Shown piece by piece: positions 1-7,727 of a stretch of DNA of 64,000 nt. The position numbers and the translations under genes are program-made. Each line of letters begins with the position of its first letter. Within the stretch, counting starts at the first letter, position 1. The notes below the pieces were generated by a model that was not told the origin of the DNA, made no database searches, and saw nothing but the letters and a program-made list of their open reading frames with translations. Source of the DNA: Dyadobacter sp. 3J3 (GTDB lineage: Bacteria; Bacteroidota; Bacteroidia; Cytophagales; Spirosomataceae); assembly GCF_009801115.1 (NCBI RefSeq), contig NZ_VTOL01000007.1:124001-188000 (forward strand). The letters run 5' to 3'.

Positions 1-1470
1 TTGCATTTATCTTTTGAAAAACAAGGAAAAAAAGTTGTTCCGCTGAATATTGAATTGCAGGACAAACAAAGGATCCTCATCGTTTCCGGACCAAATGCGG
101 GTGGAAAATCTGTTTCATTAAAAACAGTTGGATTGATCCAGTACATGCACCAATGCGGACTTCTGGTGCCAATGGCGGACGGCTCTTCAATGGGATTTTT
201 CCAAAATATTTTTATTGATATTGGTGATGAGCAATCACTGGAAAATGATTTGAGTACGTATAGCTCACATCTTACCAACATGCGACATTTTCTTACATTA
301 GCCAATAAAAGGACACTTTTCCTCATCGATGAATTTGGAACAGGAACAGAGCCAGGACTCGGCGGAGCGATTGCAGAAGCAATTTTAGAAGATCTGACGA
401 AGTCAGGTGCATATGGTGTAATCAATACGCATTATACCAATTTGAAAGTCCTGGCTGATAAAACAGAAGGGTTGGTTAATGGGGCGATGCGGTTCGACGG
501 AGAACATTTAGAACCAATTTATCAGTTAGAAATAGGAAGACCGGGAAGTTCTTTTGCTTTTGAAATTGCTTCAAAAATTGGTTTACCGAATACCGTGATC
601 AACCGCGCCAAAGAAAAACTGGGCACGCAGCAAGTCAATTTTGAAAAATTACTAAAAGAACTGGATATTGAACGTAAGGTTTTTGCAGAGAAAAATATTG
701 AACTGGGGATTAAGGAAAGAAAAGCTGCACAGCAACTTTCGGAATATACCAAGCTGAAATCCAATCTGGAAAACAACGAGAAAAAGCTTGTAAATGATGC
801 AAAGCAAAAAGCCAAAAACTTACTTTCTGACGCGAATCAGCTGATTGAAAATACAATCCGCGAAATAAAAGAAAACAAGGCCGAAAAAGAAAAAACAAAA
901 ACAGTACGTACCACGCTGGAAAATTTTGGCAAAAAGAATTTGAAACTGGAAGAAGTTGAAGAACTTCCATCAGAAGATAGTGTTTTTGAGCCGGAAGATG
1001 GAGCGATAATCATCGGAAGTTATGTACGTGTTATCGGGCAGACTGCCATTGGTGAAGTATTGGCTTTAAAAGGCAAAGACGTAGAAATACGGATTGGTGA
1101 TTTGAAATCAAATATTAAATTGAACCGTCTTGAAAAAGTTTCAAACAGAACATACAAGGAAGCAACCGGCGAAAAGAAACTAAAAACAGTTTCCAAAGGT
1201 GTCGATCTGAATGAAAGAATGATGAATTTCAGTTTCAATCTGGATATTCGCGGAAAACGTGGAGAAGAAGCCTTAGGTGTACTGGATTCTTTCATGGACA
1301 ATGCCATAATGCTCGGCTACGATGAGCTGCGTGTTGTTCACGGCAAAGGTGACGGAATTTTAAGAACACTTGTCAGAAATCATTTAAGGGGTTATTCTCA
1401 CGTTGCTGGAATGCAGGATGAACATGCAGATCGCGGCGGTGCAGGTGTAACAATCGTGAAATTGAAATAA
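1..1470 (+). CDS. mutS2: MutS2 endonuclease, C-terminal part (5' end outside window)
   Basis: This is the C-terminal part of MutS2, a MutS-like ATPase with a nuclease domain that acts on branched or stalled DNA and, in some bacteria, on collided ribosomes. The Walker A motif GPNAGGKS lies at residues 30-37 of the visible part, followed by a Walker B-like LFLIDEFGTGTEPG and a conserved THY. A lysine- and glutamate-rich coiled coil spans roughly 200-310. The C-terminal Smr domain (about 410-489) has LDIRGKRGEEA and VVHGKGDG. Family members are usually near 800 residues, so about 300 N-terminal residues lie upstream. The TTG at position 1 is only the window edge, not a real start. The gene converges on the MFS gene, with a strong terminator between them. 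Confidence 0.95.
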   Translation: MHLSFEKQGKKVVPLNIELQDKQRILIVSGPNAGGKSVSLKTVGLIQYMHQCGLLVPMADGSSMGFFQNIFIDIGDEQSLENDLSTYSSHLTNMRHFLTLANKRTLFLIDEFGTGTEPGLGGAIAEAILEDLTKSGAYGVINTHYTNLKVLADKTEGLVNGAMRFDGEHLEPIYQLEIGRPGSSFAFEIASKIGLPNTVINRAKEKLGTQQVNFEKLLKELDIERKVFAEKNIELGIKERKAAQQLSEYTKLKSNLENNEKKLVNDAKQKAKNLLSDANQLIENTIREIKENKAEKEKTKTVRTTLENFGKKNLKLEEVEELPSEDSVFEPEDGAIIIGSYVRVIGQTAIGEVLALKGKDVEIRIGDLKSNIKLNRLEKVSNRTYKEATGEKKLKTVSKGVDLNERMMNFSFNLDIRGKRGEEALGVLDSFMDNAIMLGYDELRVVHGKGDGILRTLVRNHLRGYSHVAGMQDEHADRGGAGVTIVKLK

Positions 1471-1497
1471 TTTATTCCCAGGATTTTCGATGTTGCC

Positions 1498-1525
1498 ACG
1501 TAGGGGTCACGCCTTGTGCTGACCC
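1498..1525 (+). repeat. Short GC-rich palindromic repeat, copy 1
   Basis: A 28-base element beginning ACGTAGGGGTCAC and ending GTGCTGACCC can fold through a GGGTCA/TGACCC stem. It resembles, in inverted orientation, the element at 1661-1687. The pair brackets the terminator stem between mutS2 and the MFS gene. It is probably a REP-like intergenic repeat; genome-wide copy number cannot be judged here. Confidence 0.5.
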
Positions 1526-1560
1526 GGAACTGACAACAAAGCTCTATTCGAGAAAATAAC

Positions 1561-1602
1561 AAAATCAAAAAAGTCAGCCGATGAGCTGACTTTTTTGATT
1601 TT
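1561..1602. terminator. Bidirectional terminator between mutS2 and the MFS gene
   Basis: A perfect 18-bp inverted repeat (1561-1578 with 1585-1602) has a 6-base loop, a GTCAGC/GCTGAC core and A-rich and T-rich flanks on either side. It lies between two convergent genes, so it can stop transcription from both directions. Confidence 0.85.
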
Positions 1603-1660
1603 TAGGAAATCTGGTTGATTCGGAAATCTGGATAATGGATAGTCCTTGCCTCCGGGAATA

Positions 1661-1687
1661 GGGCGACCACGAGGGTCGCCCCAACGT
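1661..1687 (-). repeat. Short GC-rich palindromic repeat, copy 2
   Basis: This contains a GGGCGACC/GGTCGCCC 8-bp stem (1661-1668 with 1674-1681). Read on the minus strand it begins ACGTTGGGGCGAC and aligns with the element at 1498-1525. The two copies face each other across the terminator. Confidence 0.5.
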
Positions 1688-1709
1688 AAGTCCAACCCGT
1701 CGCCCAAAA

Positions 1710-2954
1710 TTACAATTGCGGCGATTTCAATATTTCCGTCTGATCAACATAAACCGGTCTCTTATTTCCAATCCAGAAATAAAGCACGATAAACATTACC
1801 AAAGCAACAAGTGGGAACATAATCATATTTTGTAAAGTCGCCTGACCAGCTGCCAATTCAGCCGCATCACCAGTAACGCCAGCTGCAGCCTGAACCCCTT
1901 TTTCATTATCAAGCCATCTCCCGATAATAGGCTGGAACATCGAAGTAGAGAACATTCCCATTCCGCCAACGATTGATAATCCAAACGCTCCTGTACGTGG
2001 CATATATTCCGCTACAAAACCAAGCATCGTTGGCCAGAAATAACACACACCTACCGCAAACAACATCGCTGCAAAATAAACAAGACCTCCTGTTGCGATA
2101 CTCATCAGATAAATTCCAATGGCAGCCATAACAGTCGAACTTAAAAGGATAGTAATAGGATTCAAACGGTGAACAATTGGTCCTGCAAAGAAACGACCAA
2201 CAGCCATTAAACCTGTTACACAAACCAAAATAATCATTGGACTTGCACCAACTTTCCCAAGGATTGGACCAACCCATTGTTCCGGACCGAATTCAGAAAT
2301 TGCAGTAAATGCCATTGCAACCATGATAAAGATATAAAGCGGAGAAAGCATTGCCTTGAAGTTTCCGGCAGTATTTGCTTCCACTTTGCTAACAGGGAAA
2401 GTCTGTCCCCAGAAAAGGAATGCATAAATAACAGCAGGAATAGCAATAACCCACATTTGAGCCTGCCAGTTGAAGCCATAATCCGTCATGAATTTCGAGA
2501 TAAGACTACCTACCACAATTCCGCCAGGGAACCACATGTGAAAGCGGTTCATCATCTTATTCAGCTTACTTCCTGAATATGTATCGGCGATCATCGGGTT
2601 ACAGGCAGCTTCTGTACATCCATTTCCAAAACCGATGAAAAAAGTAGAGATTAGTAAACCCCAGAAACCTTGTGCATAAATAGTCAATACAATACCTAAC
2701 GCATGACTTATAAAAGTTACGTAAATAATTCTTTTAGGCCCAACAACATTGTACAAAGCTCCAAACACGATCATGGCGATTGGAAAACCAAAAAATGCCA
2801 TGGAATTAATAAATCCCAGCTGCTCGCCGGACAGACTGAATTTTTCGCCAAGTTCTGTAAGGATACCCGCGCGGATACCAAATGAAAAAGCGGTTGTAAT
2901 AAGTGCAAAACAGCTTGCATTGAAAAGCCGTGAGCTATTTACTGGTTGAGCCAT
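1710..2954 (-). CDS. MFS sugar transporter
   Basis: This 414-residue membrane protein has about twelve hydrophobic segments and is a major facilitator superfamily transporter. The N-terminal half shows an alternating helix pattern starting near residue 12, with VVGPKRIIY as the short loop between helices 2 and 3. A longer cytoplasmic loop lies around 195-205 (FPVSKVEANTAG). It resembles the sugar/fucose-type MFS proteins common in Bacteroidota. It is divergent from the Gfo/Idh/MocA gene at 3193, and the sugar isomerase and ThuA-dehydrogenase genes follow, so import of a sugar or its oxidised derivative is the likely role. The exact substrate cannot be read from sequence. The ATG start at 2954 places the N-terminus just ahead of helix 1. 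Confidence 0.85.
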   Translation of the reverse strand: MAQPVNSSRLFNASCFALITTAFSFGIRAGILTELGEKFSLSGEQLGFINSMAFFGFPIAMIVFGALYNVVGPKRIIYVTFISHALGIVLTIYAQGFWGLLISTFFIGFGNGCTEAACNPMIADTYSGSKLNKMMNRFHMWFPGGIVVGSLISKFMTDYGFNWQAQMWVIAIPAVIYAFLFWGQTFPVSKVEANTAGNFKAMLSPLYIFIMVAMAFTAISEFGPEQWVGPILGKVGASPMIILVCVTGLMAVGRFFAGPIVHRLNPITILLSSTVMAAIGIYLMSIATGGLVYFAAMLFAVGVCYFWPTMLGFVAEYMPRTGAFGLSIVGGMGMFSTSMFQPIIGRWLDNEKGVQAAAGVTGDAAELAAGQATLQNMIMFPLVALVMFIVLYFWIGNKRPVYVDQTEILKSPQL

Positions 2955-3114
2955 GCGTAGAAAAATTAAATAAGTTAAAGGTTAAAATTATGAGAGTGAC
3001 TAATTACGAACATTATGACAATGAAATTGTATAAGATTTTCACAAAAAAAACAAATACTCGTCAATTATACTACTCTATCTTTACAGAGAGACATATTTT
3101 TTCTGTGTTAAATA

Positions 3115-3122
3115 TATCTTTG
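3115..3122 (+). promoter_or_regulatory. Bacteroidota -7 promoter element (TATCTTTG)
   Basis: TATCTTTG matches the Bacteroidota TAnnTTTG -7 box and lies 71 bases upstream of the first Gfo/Idh/MocA start codon. A clear -33 TTTG is not seen at the expected spacing. It sits in the 238-base divergent region shared with the MFS gene. Confidence 0.5.
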
Positions 3123-3192
3123 TAAGAAGTAAGAGTAACAGATACTACTCTTTATAAGTATAAAATCTTTTTGAAACTTTAAACCCAGAGGA

Positions 3193-4341
3193 ATGTCACG
3201 AAAGATAAGGATGGGTATGGTGGGAGGAACACTTGATGCTTTTATCGGAGGAGTTCACCGCCGTGCGGCTATCATGGATGGAGAAATTGAACTGGTTTGC
3301 GGTGCTTTCAGCTCGTCTCCCGAAAAATCGAAAGAGACCGGAAAAGCCCTTTATTTGCCGGAAGACCGCGTTTATGCAAACTTTGAGGAAATGATCCTTA
3401 AAGAAAAGCAGCTTCCGGAAGGGGAACGGATGGACTTCATTTCTGTTGTTACTCCCAATCACGTACATGCATCACCTACGAAACTGGCTCTTGAGAACGG
3501 TTTCCACGTGGTATGCGATAAGCCAATAACACTTAATGTAAAAGAAGCAGAAGAAATTGTTGCGCTGGTTGAAAAAACCGGCCTCGTTTTCTGTCTGACA
3601 CATAATTACACAGGTTATCCGATGGTAAAAGAGGCAAAAGAAATGATTGCTTCCGGCGCGATAGGAAAAGTACGGAAAGTAATCGTGGAATATCCGCAGG
3701 GATGGCTTTCAACAATGGTTGAAGTTACTGGCAACAAACAAGCTGCATGGCGTACCGATCCGAGTAAATCCGGAGCGGGCGGAAGCCTTGGCGATATTGG
3801 AACGCATGCTGAAAACCTGGCCGAATATATCACCGGATTAAAAATCACTCAACTTTGTGCCGATCTCACCATTTTTGTTGAAGGTCGCCAGCTTGACGAT
3901 GATGCCAATGTTTTATTGCGTTTCAACAACGGAGCAAAAGGTATTTTACAAGATAGCCAGATTGCAAACGGAGAAGAAAACGATTTGAATATTCGTGTTT
4001 ATGGAGAGACCGGCGGGTTGCAATGGAGACAAATGGAGCCTAATACCTTAATCCATAAAACACAGCAAGGTGTAAGACATATCCGTACCGGTGTCGGAAA
4101 TTTATCAAAAGCTGCACAGGTTCATACACGTATTCCAGCAGGTCATCCGGAAGGATATTTTGAGGCTTTCGCTAATCTTTACCGGAATTTTGCCATTCAC
4201 GTTCGTGCGTATCAGGAAGGCAGAAAGGCAGATCCTGTTTATGATTTCCCTAGTGCACAAGATGGTTTGCGCGGAATGAAATTCGTTGAAACCGTTCTGG
4301 CGTCAGATAAGTCTGACACAAAGTGGACAACTTTTGAGTAG
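3193..4341 (+). CDS. Gfo/Idh/MocA family oxidoreductase 1
   Basis: This NAD(P)-dependent sugar dehydrogenase of the Gfo/Idh/MocA family has 382 residues. The N-terminal Rossmann fold starts at residue 5 with a modified glycine motif (GMVGGTLDAFIGG). The family signature CDKP is at 108-111, with K110 as the expected catalytic lysine. GDIGTHAENLAEY in the C-terminal domain carries the conserved D and H of the substrate site. Such enzymes oxidise or reduce a sugar hydroxyl or keto group. The second paralogue at 4449 and the isomerase at 6511 suggest a shared catabolic route. No signal peptide is present, so it is cytoplasmic. A terminator follows. Confidence 0.9.
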   Translation: MSRKIRMGMVGGTLDAFIGGVHRRAAIMDGEIELVCGAFSSSPEKSKETGKALYLPEDRVYANFEEMILKEKQLPEGERMDFISVVTPNHVHASPTKLALENGFHVVCDKPITLNVKEAEEIVALVEKTGLVFCLTHNYTGYPMVKEAKEMIASGAIGKVRKVIVEYPQGWLSTMVEVTGNKQAAWRTDPSKSGAGGSLGDIGTHAENLAEYITGLKITQLCADLTIFVEGRQLDDDANVLLRFNNGAKGILQDSQIANGEENDLNIRVYGETGGLQWRQMEPNTLIHKTQQGVRHIRTGVGNLSKAAQVHTRIPAGHPEGYFEAFANLYRNFAIHVRAYQEGRKADPVYDFPSAQDGLRGMKFVETVLASDKSDTKWTTFE

Positions 4342-4362
4342 ATAGTAAACGAATTCGTATTT

Positions 4363-4391
4363 GAAGATCGGAAACCATTCCGGTCTTCTTT
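4363..4391 (+). terminator. Terminator after first Gfo/Idh/MocA gene
   Basis: An 11-bp stem with one G-U pair (GAAGATCGGAA with TTCCGGTCTTC) and a 4-base ACCA loop is followed by a short T run. It separates the two dehydrogenase genes into distinct transcription units. Confidence 0.65.
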
Positions 4392-4448
4392 ATAATTAGG
4401 TTATCCACATTTAGAAATAATTTTCACCTTTCACTTTTTACCAGGTTT

Positions 4449-5594
4449 ATGAATAAAATAAAAGTTGGTGTAGTTGGAACCGGTTTTATTGGTCCTGCCC
4501 ATATCGAAGCTTTAAGACGCTTACCGAATGTAGAAGTTGCCGCTCTTTGCGAAGTGACCGCAGAAATTGCAAAACAGAAAGCAGATGGATTAGGTATTGC
4601 CCGTTCTTATACCTTCGATGAATTATTAAAGCAGGATGATATTACCGTTATCCATATCTGTACACCTAACTTCCTTCACTATTCACAGTCGAAAGCCGCT
4701 TTATTGGCTGGAAAACATGTTATTTGTGAAAAACCGCTTGCCAAAGATTTAGTTGAAGCCGAAGAACTGGTTGAACTTGCTGCAAAAACCGGTCTGGTAA
4801 ATGCTGTGCATTTCAACTTGCGCTACTACCCATTGGCTCGTCAAATGAAGTCGATGCGTGAGCGTGGAGAATTGGGAGAAATTTATTCTTTCATCGGTTC
4901 TTATCTTCAAGACTGGCTGTTTTACGAAACAGATTACAACTGGCGTCTTGAACCAGACAAATCCGGTGATTCCCGGGCGATTGCTGATATCGGTTCCCAC
5001 TTGATGGATATTCTTGAATACATTACTGGCTTGAAAACGGTTGAAGTTCTTGCAGATTTTAACACCATTCACAAAACCCGTAAAAAACCTTTGAAGCCGG
5101 TAGAAACCTATTCCGGAAAAATGCTTCAGCCGGAAGATTATGCTGATGTACCTATCACAACAGAGGATCACGCAAACGTACTTCTTCGTTTCGACAACGG
5201 GAGTAAAGGTGTTATCACTGTTTCTCAGGTTTCAGCAGGTCGTAAAAACCGTATGACTCTGGAAATTTCAGGTTCTAAGAAAACTTTCAACTGGACTTCC
5301 GAAGCGCCAAATGAAATGTGGATTGGTAACCGCGATAAAAGCAATGAAATTTTAATGCGCGATCCCTCACTTGTTAATGACGACGTTCGCTCATTAATTA
5401 CATTTCCAGGCGGACACAACGAAGGTTTTCCGGATACTTCCAAACAAATGTTCAAGGAAGTTTACGCGGCCATCGCCGAAGGCAAACAACCGGAAAACCC
5501 AACTTTCCCAACATTCGCTGACGGATACCGTGAGCTTTTGATCTGTGAAAGAATTTTGGAAAGTAACAAGAAGCAAGCTTGGGTGGCTATTTAA
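4449..5594 (+). CDS. Gfo/Idh/MocA family oxidoreductase 2
   Basis: This is a second cytoplasmic NAD(P)-dependent oxidoreductase of the Gfo/Idh/MocA family, 381 residues long. The glycine motif GTGFIGPAH near residues 11-19 is canonical, unlike that of the first paralogue. The signature CEKP has K95 as the catalytic lysine candidate. DIGSHLMDILEY supplies the conserved aspartate and histidine of the active site. It differs clearly from the 3193 gene and probably acts on a different position or intermediate. It ends about 30 bases before the first copy of the repeats surrounding the four-helix-bundle gene. Confidence 0.9.
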   Translation: MNKIKVGVVGTGFIGPAHIEALRRLPNVEVAALCEVTAEIAKQKADGLGIARSYTFDELLKQDDITVIHICTPNFLHYSQSKAALLAGKHVICEKPLAKDLVEAEELVELAAKTGLVNAVHFNLRYYPLARQMKSMRERGELGEIYSFIGSYLQDWLFYETDYNWRLEPDKSGDSRAIADIGSHLMDILEYITGLKTVEVLADFNTIHKTRKKPLKPVETYSGKMLQPEDYADVPITTEDHANVLLRFDNGSKGVITVSQVSAGRKNRMTLEISGSKKTFNWTSEAPNEMWIGNRDKSNEILMRDPSLVNDDVRSLITFPGGHNEGFPDTSKQMFKEVYAAIAEGKQPENPTFPTFADGYRELLICERILESNKKQAWVAI

Positions 5595-5623
5595 TTTTGA
5601 ATTAGTGAATGATAGAAGGGAAA

Positions 5624-5795
5624 AATGATAGAGTGAGTGAATGATAGAATGAGTGAATAATTAGCTCATTCGATTTCCTCTGATATAAATAATCTTCTGA
5701 GGAAAAAGTAACGATCTATCTCTTACCAAAAGCAATTCAAGCCATTAAGTTTATTCCTCGCCATTCTATCATTCACTCATTCTATCATTCAACAT
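5624..5795 (+). repeat. Upstream repeat module: right arm plus decayed 4HB 3' end plus left arm
   Basis: The module opens (5624-5651) with a 28-base sequence identical to the right arm found directly after the 4HB stop codon (6169-6196). It continues with a spacer resembling 6197-6235, and from 5731 has a fragment reading AGCAATTCAAGCCATTAAG that matches the 3' end of a 4HB gene including its stop codon. It closes with the left arm at 5762-5789. It looks like the remnant of an earlier copy of the cassette whose gene was lost. The downstream module at 6169-6345 has the same layout. Confidence 0.8.
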
Positions 5796-6196
5796 TATAA
5801 TGACACACACTAAAGAAGAATTTATCAATACTTTTAAAGACAGAACCAAGCAATTTGTTTTACGAAGTATAAAGTTGTTTAAAGCTTTGCCTTCCTCGGA
5901 AGAGGCCAGAATAATTGGAAAACAATTTCTAAGATCAGCATCTTCGGTAGGAGCAAATTATCGGGCGGTGTGTAGAGCCAGAAGTAACAGAGAATTTTTC
6001 GCCAAGCTAAGTATAACAGTTGAAGAAGCGGATGAATCTTTATTTTGGCTGGAAATAATTTCAGAATCAGAAATTTTACCTCTGGAAAAAATTACAAGTT
6101 TAATGAATGAAGCAGAAGAAATTTTAAAAATTCTATCCAAAGCCAGAAGCAATTCTAGCCATCATTAAAATGATAGAGTGAGTGAATGATAGAATG
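5762..6196 (+). mobile_element. Inverted-repeat-bracketed four-helix-bundle cassette (IVS-like)
   Basis: The 4HB ORF is enclosed by a 28-bp inverted repeat matching at 27 of 28 positions: left arm 5762-5789, right arm 6169-6196. The left arm ends 10 bases before the ATG and the right arm begins with the base after the stop codon. The transcript would fold into a long stem with the coding region in the loop. Four-helix-bundle genes inside 23S rRNA intervening sequences have the same layout, with stem-forming ends around the ORF. Here the element is in an intergenic spacer between sugar-metabolism genes. Calling it mobile is an inference from the copies and remnants around it. Confidence 0.7.
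5800..6168 (+). CDS. Four helix bundle protein (23S rRNA IVS / S23-like)
   Basis: This 122-residue protein is predicted to be almost all helical. It belongs to the four-helix-bundle family (TIGR02436/S23-like) known from ORFs in 23S rRNA intervening sequences, and related to the accessory protein Avd of diversity-generating retroelements. Family motifs visible are FLRSASSVGANYRA at about 43-56, RARSNREFFAKL at about 59-70 and EEADESLFWLE at about 75-85. It has no catalytic motif and no signal peptide, so a nucleic-acid-binding structural role is the usual guess. It ends in ARSNSSHH. The same residues, slightly changed, are encoded by fragments in the neighbouring repeats. No Shine-Dalgarno site is present. 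No reverse transcriptase or variable repeat is visible nearby. Confidence 0.9.
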   Translation: MTHTKEEFINTFKDRTKQFVLRSIKLFKALPSSEEARIIGKQFLRSASSVGANYRAVCRARSNREFFAKLSITVEEADESLFWLEIISESEILPLEKITSLMNEAEEILKILSKARSNSSHH

Positions 6197-6345
6197 AGTG
6201 AATATTTGGCTCGTTCGATTTTCTTTGATTTGAATGACTTAGTTTGGGAAATTTTAAAAAATTACCTCAAATTAAGTTCCGGTTCAAGAAATTAAGTTTG
6301 TTCCCGCCATTCTATCATTCACTCAATCTATCATTAAAAATTAAA
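6169..6345 (+). repeat. Downstream repeat module with decayed 4HB 3' end
   Basis: The module starts with the right arm, identical over 28 bases to 5624-5651, and continues with a diverged spacer. It then has GAAATTTTAAAAA, which also occurs near the 3' end of the 4HB ORF (6118-6130), followed by GGTTCAAGAAATTAAGTTTG as a degraded gene end, and closes with a left-arm copy at about 6307-6335. It is a direct repeat of the module upstream of the gene. Confidence 0.75.
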
Positions 6346-6351
6346 GCGGAT

Positions 6352-6506
6352 GCCAGAAGCAGTTCAAGCCGTTAAGTTTGTTACCGCCATTCTATCATTC
6401 ACTAATTCTATCATTCAAAATTAAAGTGAAACGCCAGAAGCAGTTCAAGCCATTAAGTTTGTTCCCGCCATTCTATCATTCACTCAATCTATCATTCAAA
6501 ATTAAA
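6352..6506 (+). repeat. Two tandem copies of the 4HB 3'-end plus left-arm unit
   Basis: Units at 6352-6426 and 6433-6506 each begin GCCAGAAGCAGTTCAAGCC, run through an in-frame TAA, then GTTTGTTaCCGCCATTC (or GTTTGTTcCCG), and end in a left-arm copy plus CAAAATTAAA. The first 24 bases encode ARSSSSR-stop or ARSSSSH-stop, close to the real protein's C-terminus. The last unit stops 4 bases before the ATG of the isomerase, so this repeat tract forms its 5' leader. Confidence 0.8.
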
Positions 6507-6510
6507 AATC

Positions 6511-7563
6511 ATGAAAACTATAAAAGGACCTGGAATTTTTCTTGCTCAGTTTTTGGGTGATGAGGCTCCATTTAATACCCTCGATGGTATAACAACCTAT
6601 ATGGCTGATCTGGGCTATAAAGGTGTTCAGCTACCTATTTGGGATCCACGCGTTATTGACATTAAACTTGCTGCTGAATCTCAGACTTATGCTGATGAAT
6701 TGAAAGGAAAGCTGAAAGACAAAGGCTTGGAAATTACTGAACTTGCCTCACATATTATCGGTCAGCTGGTTGCTTCGCATCCGGTTTATGATGAAATGTA
6801 TGACGGTTTTGCAGCTCCGGAAGTGCGCAACAATCCAAAAGCAAGAGCAGAATGGGCTACGCAGCAATTGAAGTATACAGCCGTTGCCAGTAAAAATCTT
6901 GGACTAAAAGCAAGTGCAACTTTTTCAGGTGCTTTGGCGTGGCCATTTTTATACCCATGGCCGCAACGCCCGGCTGGTTTAGTCGAAACTGCATTCAAAG
7001 AATTGGCTGCACGTTGGAAACCAATTTTAGATGTTTATGACGAAAACGGAGTGGATCTTTGTTACGAACTTCACCCGGGAGAAGATCTTTTTGACGGTTC
7101 TACTTTTGAAATGTTTGTTGATTACCTCGACGGACATACAAGAGCGAATATCAATTATGATCCAAGTCATTTTGTATTACAACAACTGGATTATTTACAA
7201 TTCATTGATCTATACCACGACCGTATCAAAGCATTCCACGTAAAAGATGCCGAGTTCAATCCAACCGGAAAACAAGGTGTTTACAGTGGTTTCGCAGGAT
7301 GGGCGGACCGCGCAGGACGTTTCCGTTCGTTAGGTGATGGCCAGGTGGATTTCAAAGGTATTTTCTCAAAACTTTCTCAGTATGATTATGATAGCTGGGC
7401 AGTTTTGGAATGGGAATGCTGTATAAAATCACCGGTACAAGGTGCTGCGGAAGGCGCTCCTTTCATCGCTAATCAAATAATAGAGGTGACGACAAAAGCA
7501 TTTGATGATTTTGCAGGAACAGGTGCAGACGAAGCATTCAACCGCAGAGCGTTAGGTCTGTAA
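6511..7563 (+). CDS. Sugar phosphate isomerase/epimerase (xylose isomerase-like TIM barrel)
   Basis: This 350-residue protein of the AP-endonuclease-2 / xylose-isomerase-like TIM-barrel family acts on sugars or keto-sugars. Metal-binding side chains are suggested by CYELHPGED (Glu and His), INYDPSHF (Asp and His), AFHVKDAEF (His, Lys, Asp) and VLEWECC (Glu). No signal peptide is seen, so it is cytoplasmic. It follows two Gfo/Idh/MocA dehydrogenases and precedes a ThuA-PQQ dehydrogenase, a set typical of loci handling oxidised (3-keto) sugars or inositols. The ATG lies directly after the repeat tract, which must contain its ribosome entry site. A terminator follows. Confidence 0.88.
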   Translation: MKTIKGPGIFLAQFLGDEAPFNTLDGITTYMADLGYKGVQLPIWDPRVIDIKLAAESQTYADELKGKLKDKGLEITELASHIIGQLVASHPVYDEMYDGFAAPEVRNNPKARAEWATQQLKYTAVASKNLGLKASATFSGALAWPFLYPWPQRPAGLVETAFKELAARWKPILDVYDENGVDLCYELHPGEDLFDGSTFEMFVDYLDGHTRANINYDPSHFVLQQLDYLQFIDLYHDRIKAFHVKDAEFNPTGKQGVYSGFAGWADRAGRFRSLGDGQVDFKGIFSKLSQYDYDSWAVLEWECCIKSPVQGAAEGAPFIANQIIEVTTKAFDDFAGTGADEAFNRRALGL

Positions 7564-7593
7564 TTAAATAATTGTCTTTATAACAAGTATAAT

Positions 7594-7628
7594 AAAAACC
7601 TATCGTTCTTATGAGTGATAGGTTTTTT
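7594..7628 (+). terminator. Terminator after sugar isomerase
   Basis: A perfect 11-bp stem AAAAACCTATC/GATAGGTTTTT (7594-7604 with 7617-7627) has a 12-base loop and a T run. Confidence 0.85.
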
Positions 7629-7727
7629 CATACATCTTATTGGAATTTATTTAATAAAAGTAGTAGAAAATACCCGTTTATAAGTAAATAAACCACGACC
7701 TTTTAATAAACCCAATTAAGCCTGATA

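Noticed and set aside
6281..6506. Tandem units looking like a CRISPR array
   Set aside because: Units contain gene-end fragments and arms rather than constant repeats with unique spacers, spacing is uneven, and no cas genes are present.
5800..6510. Diversity-generating retroelement (Avd-like 4HB gene)
   Set aside because: No reverse transcriptase, no template/variable repeat pair with adenine-specific changes, and no C-type lectin target in the window.
6378..6560. 60-residue ORF across the repeat units
   Set aside because: It is produced by translating the repeats and runs into the isomerase start in another frame; no protein-like composition.
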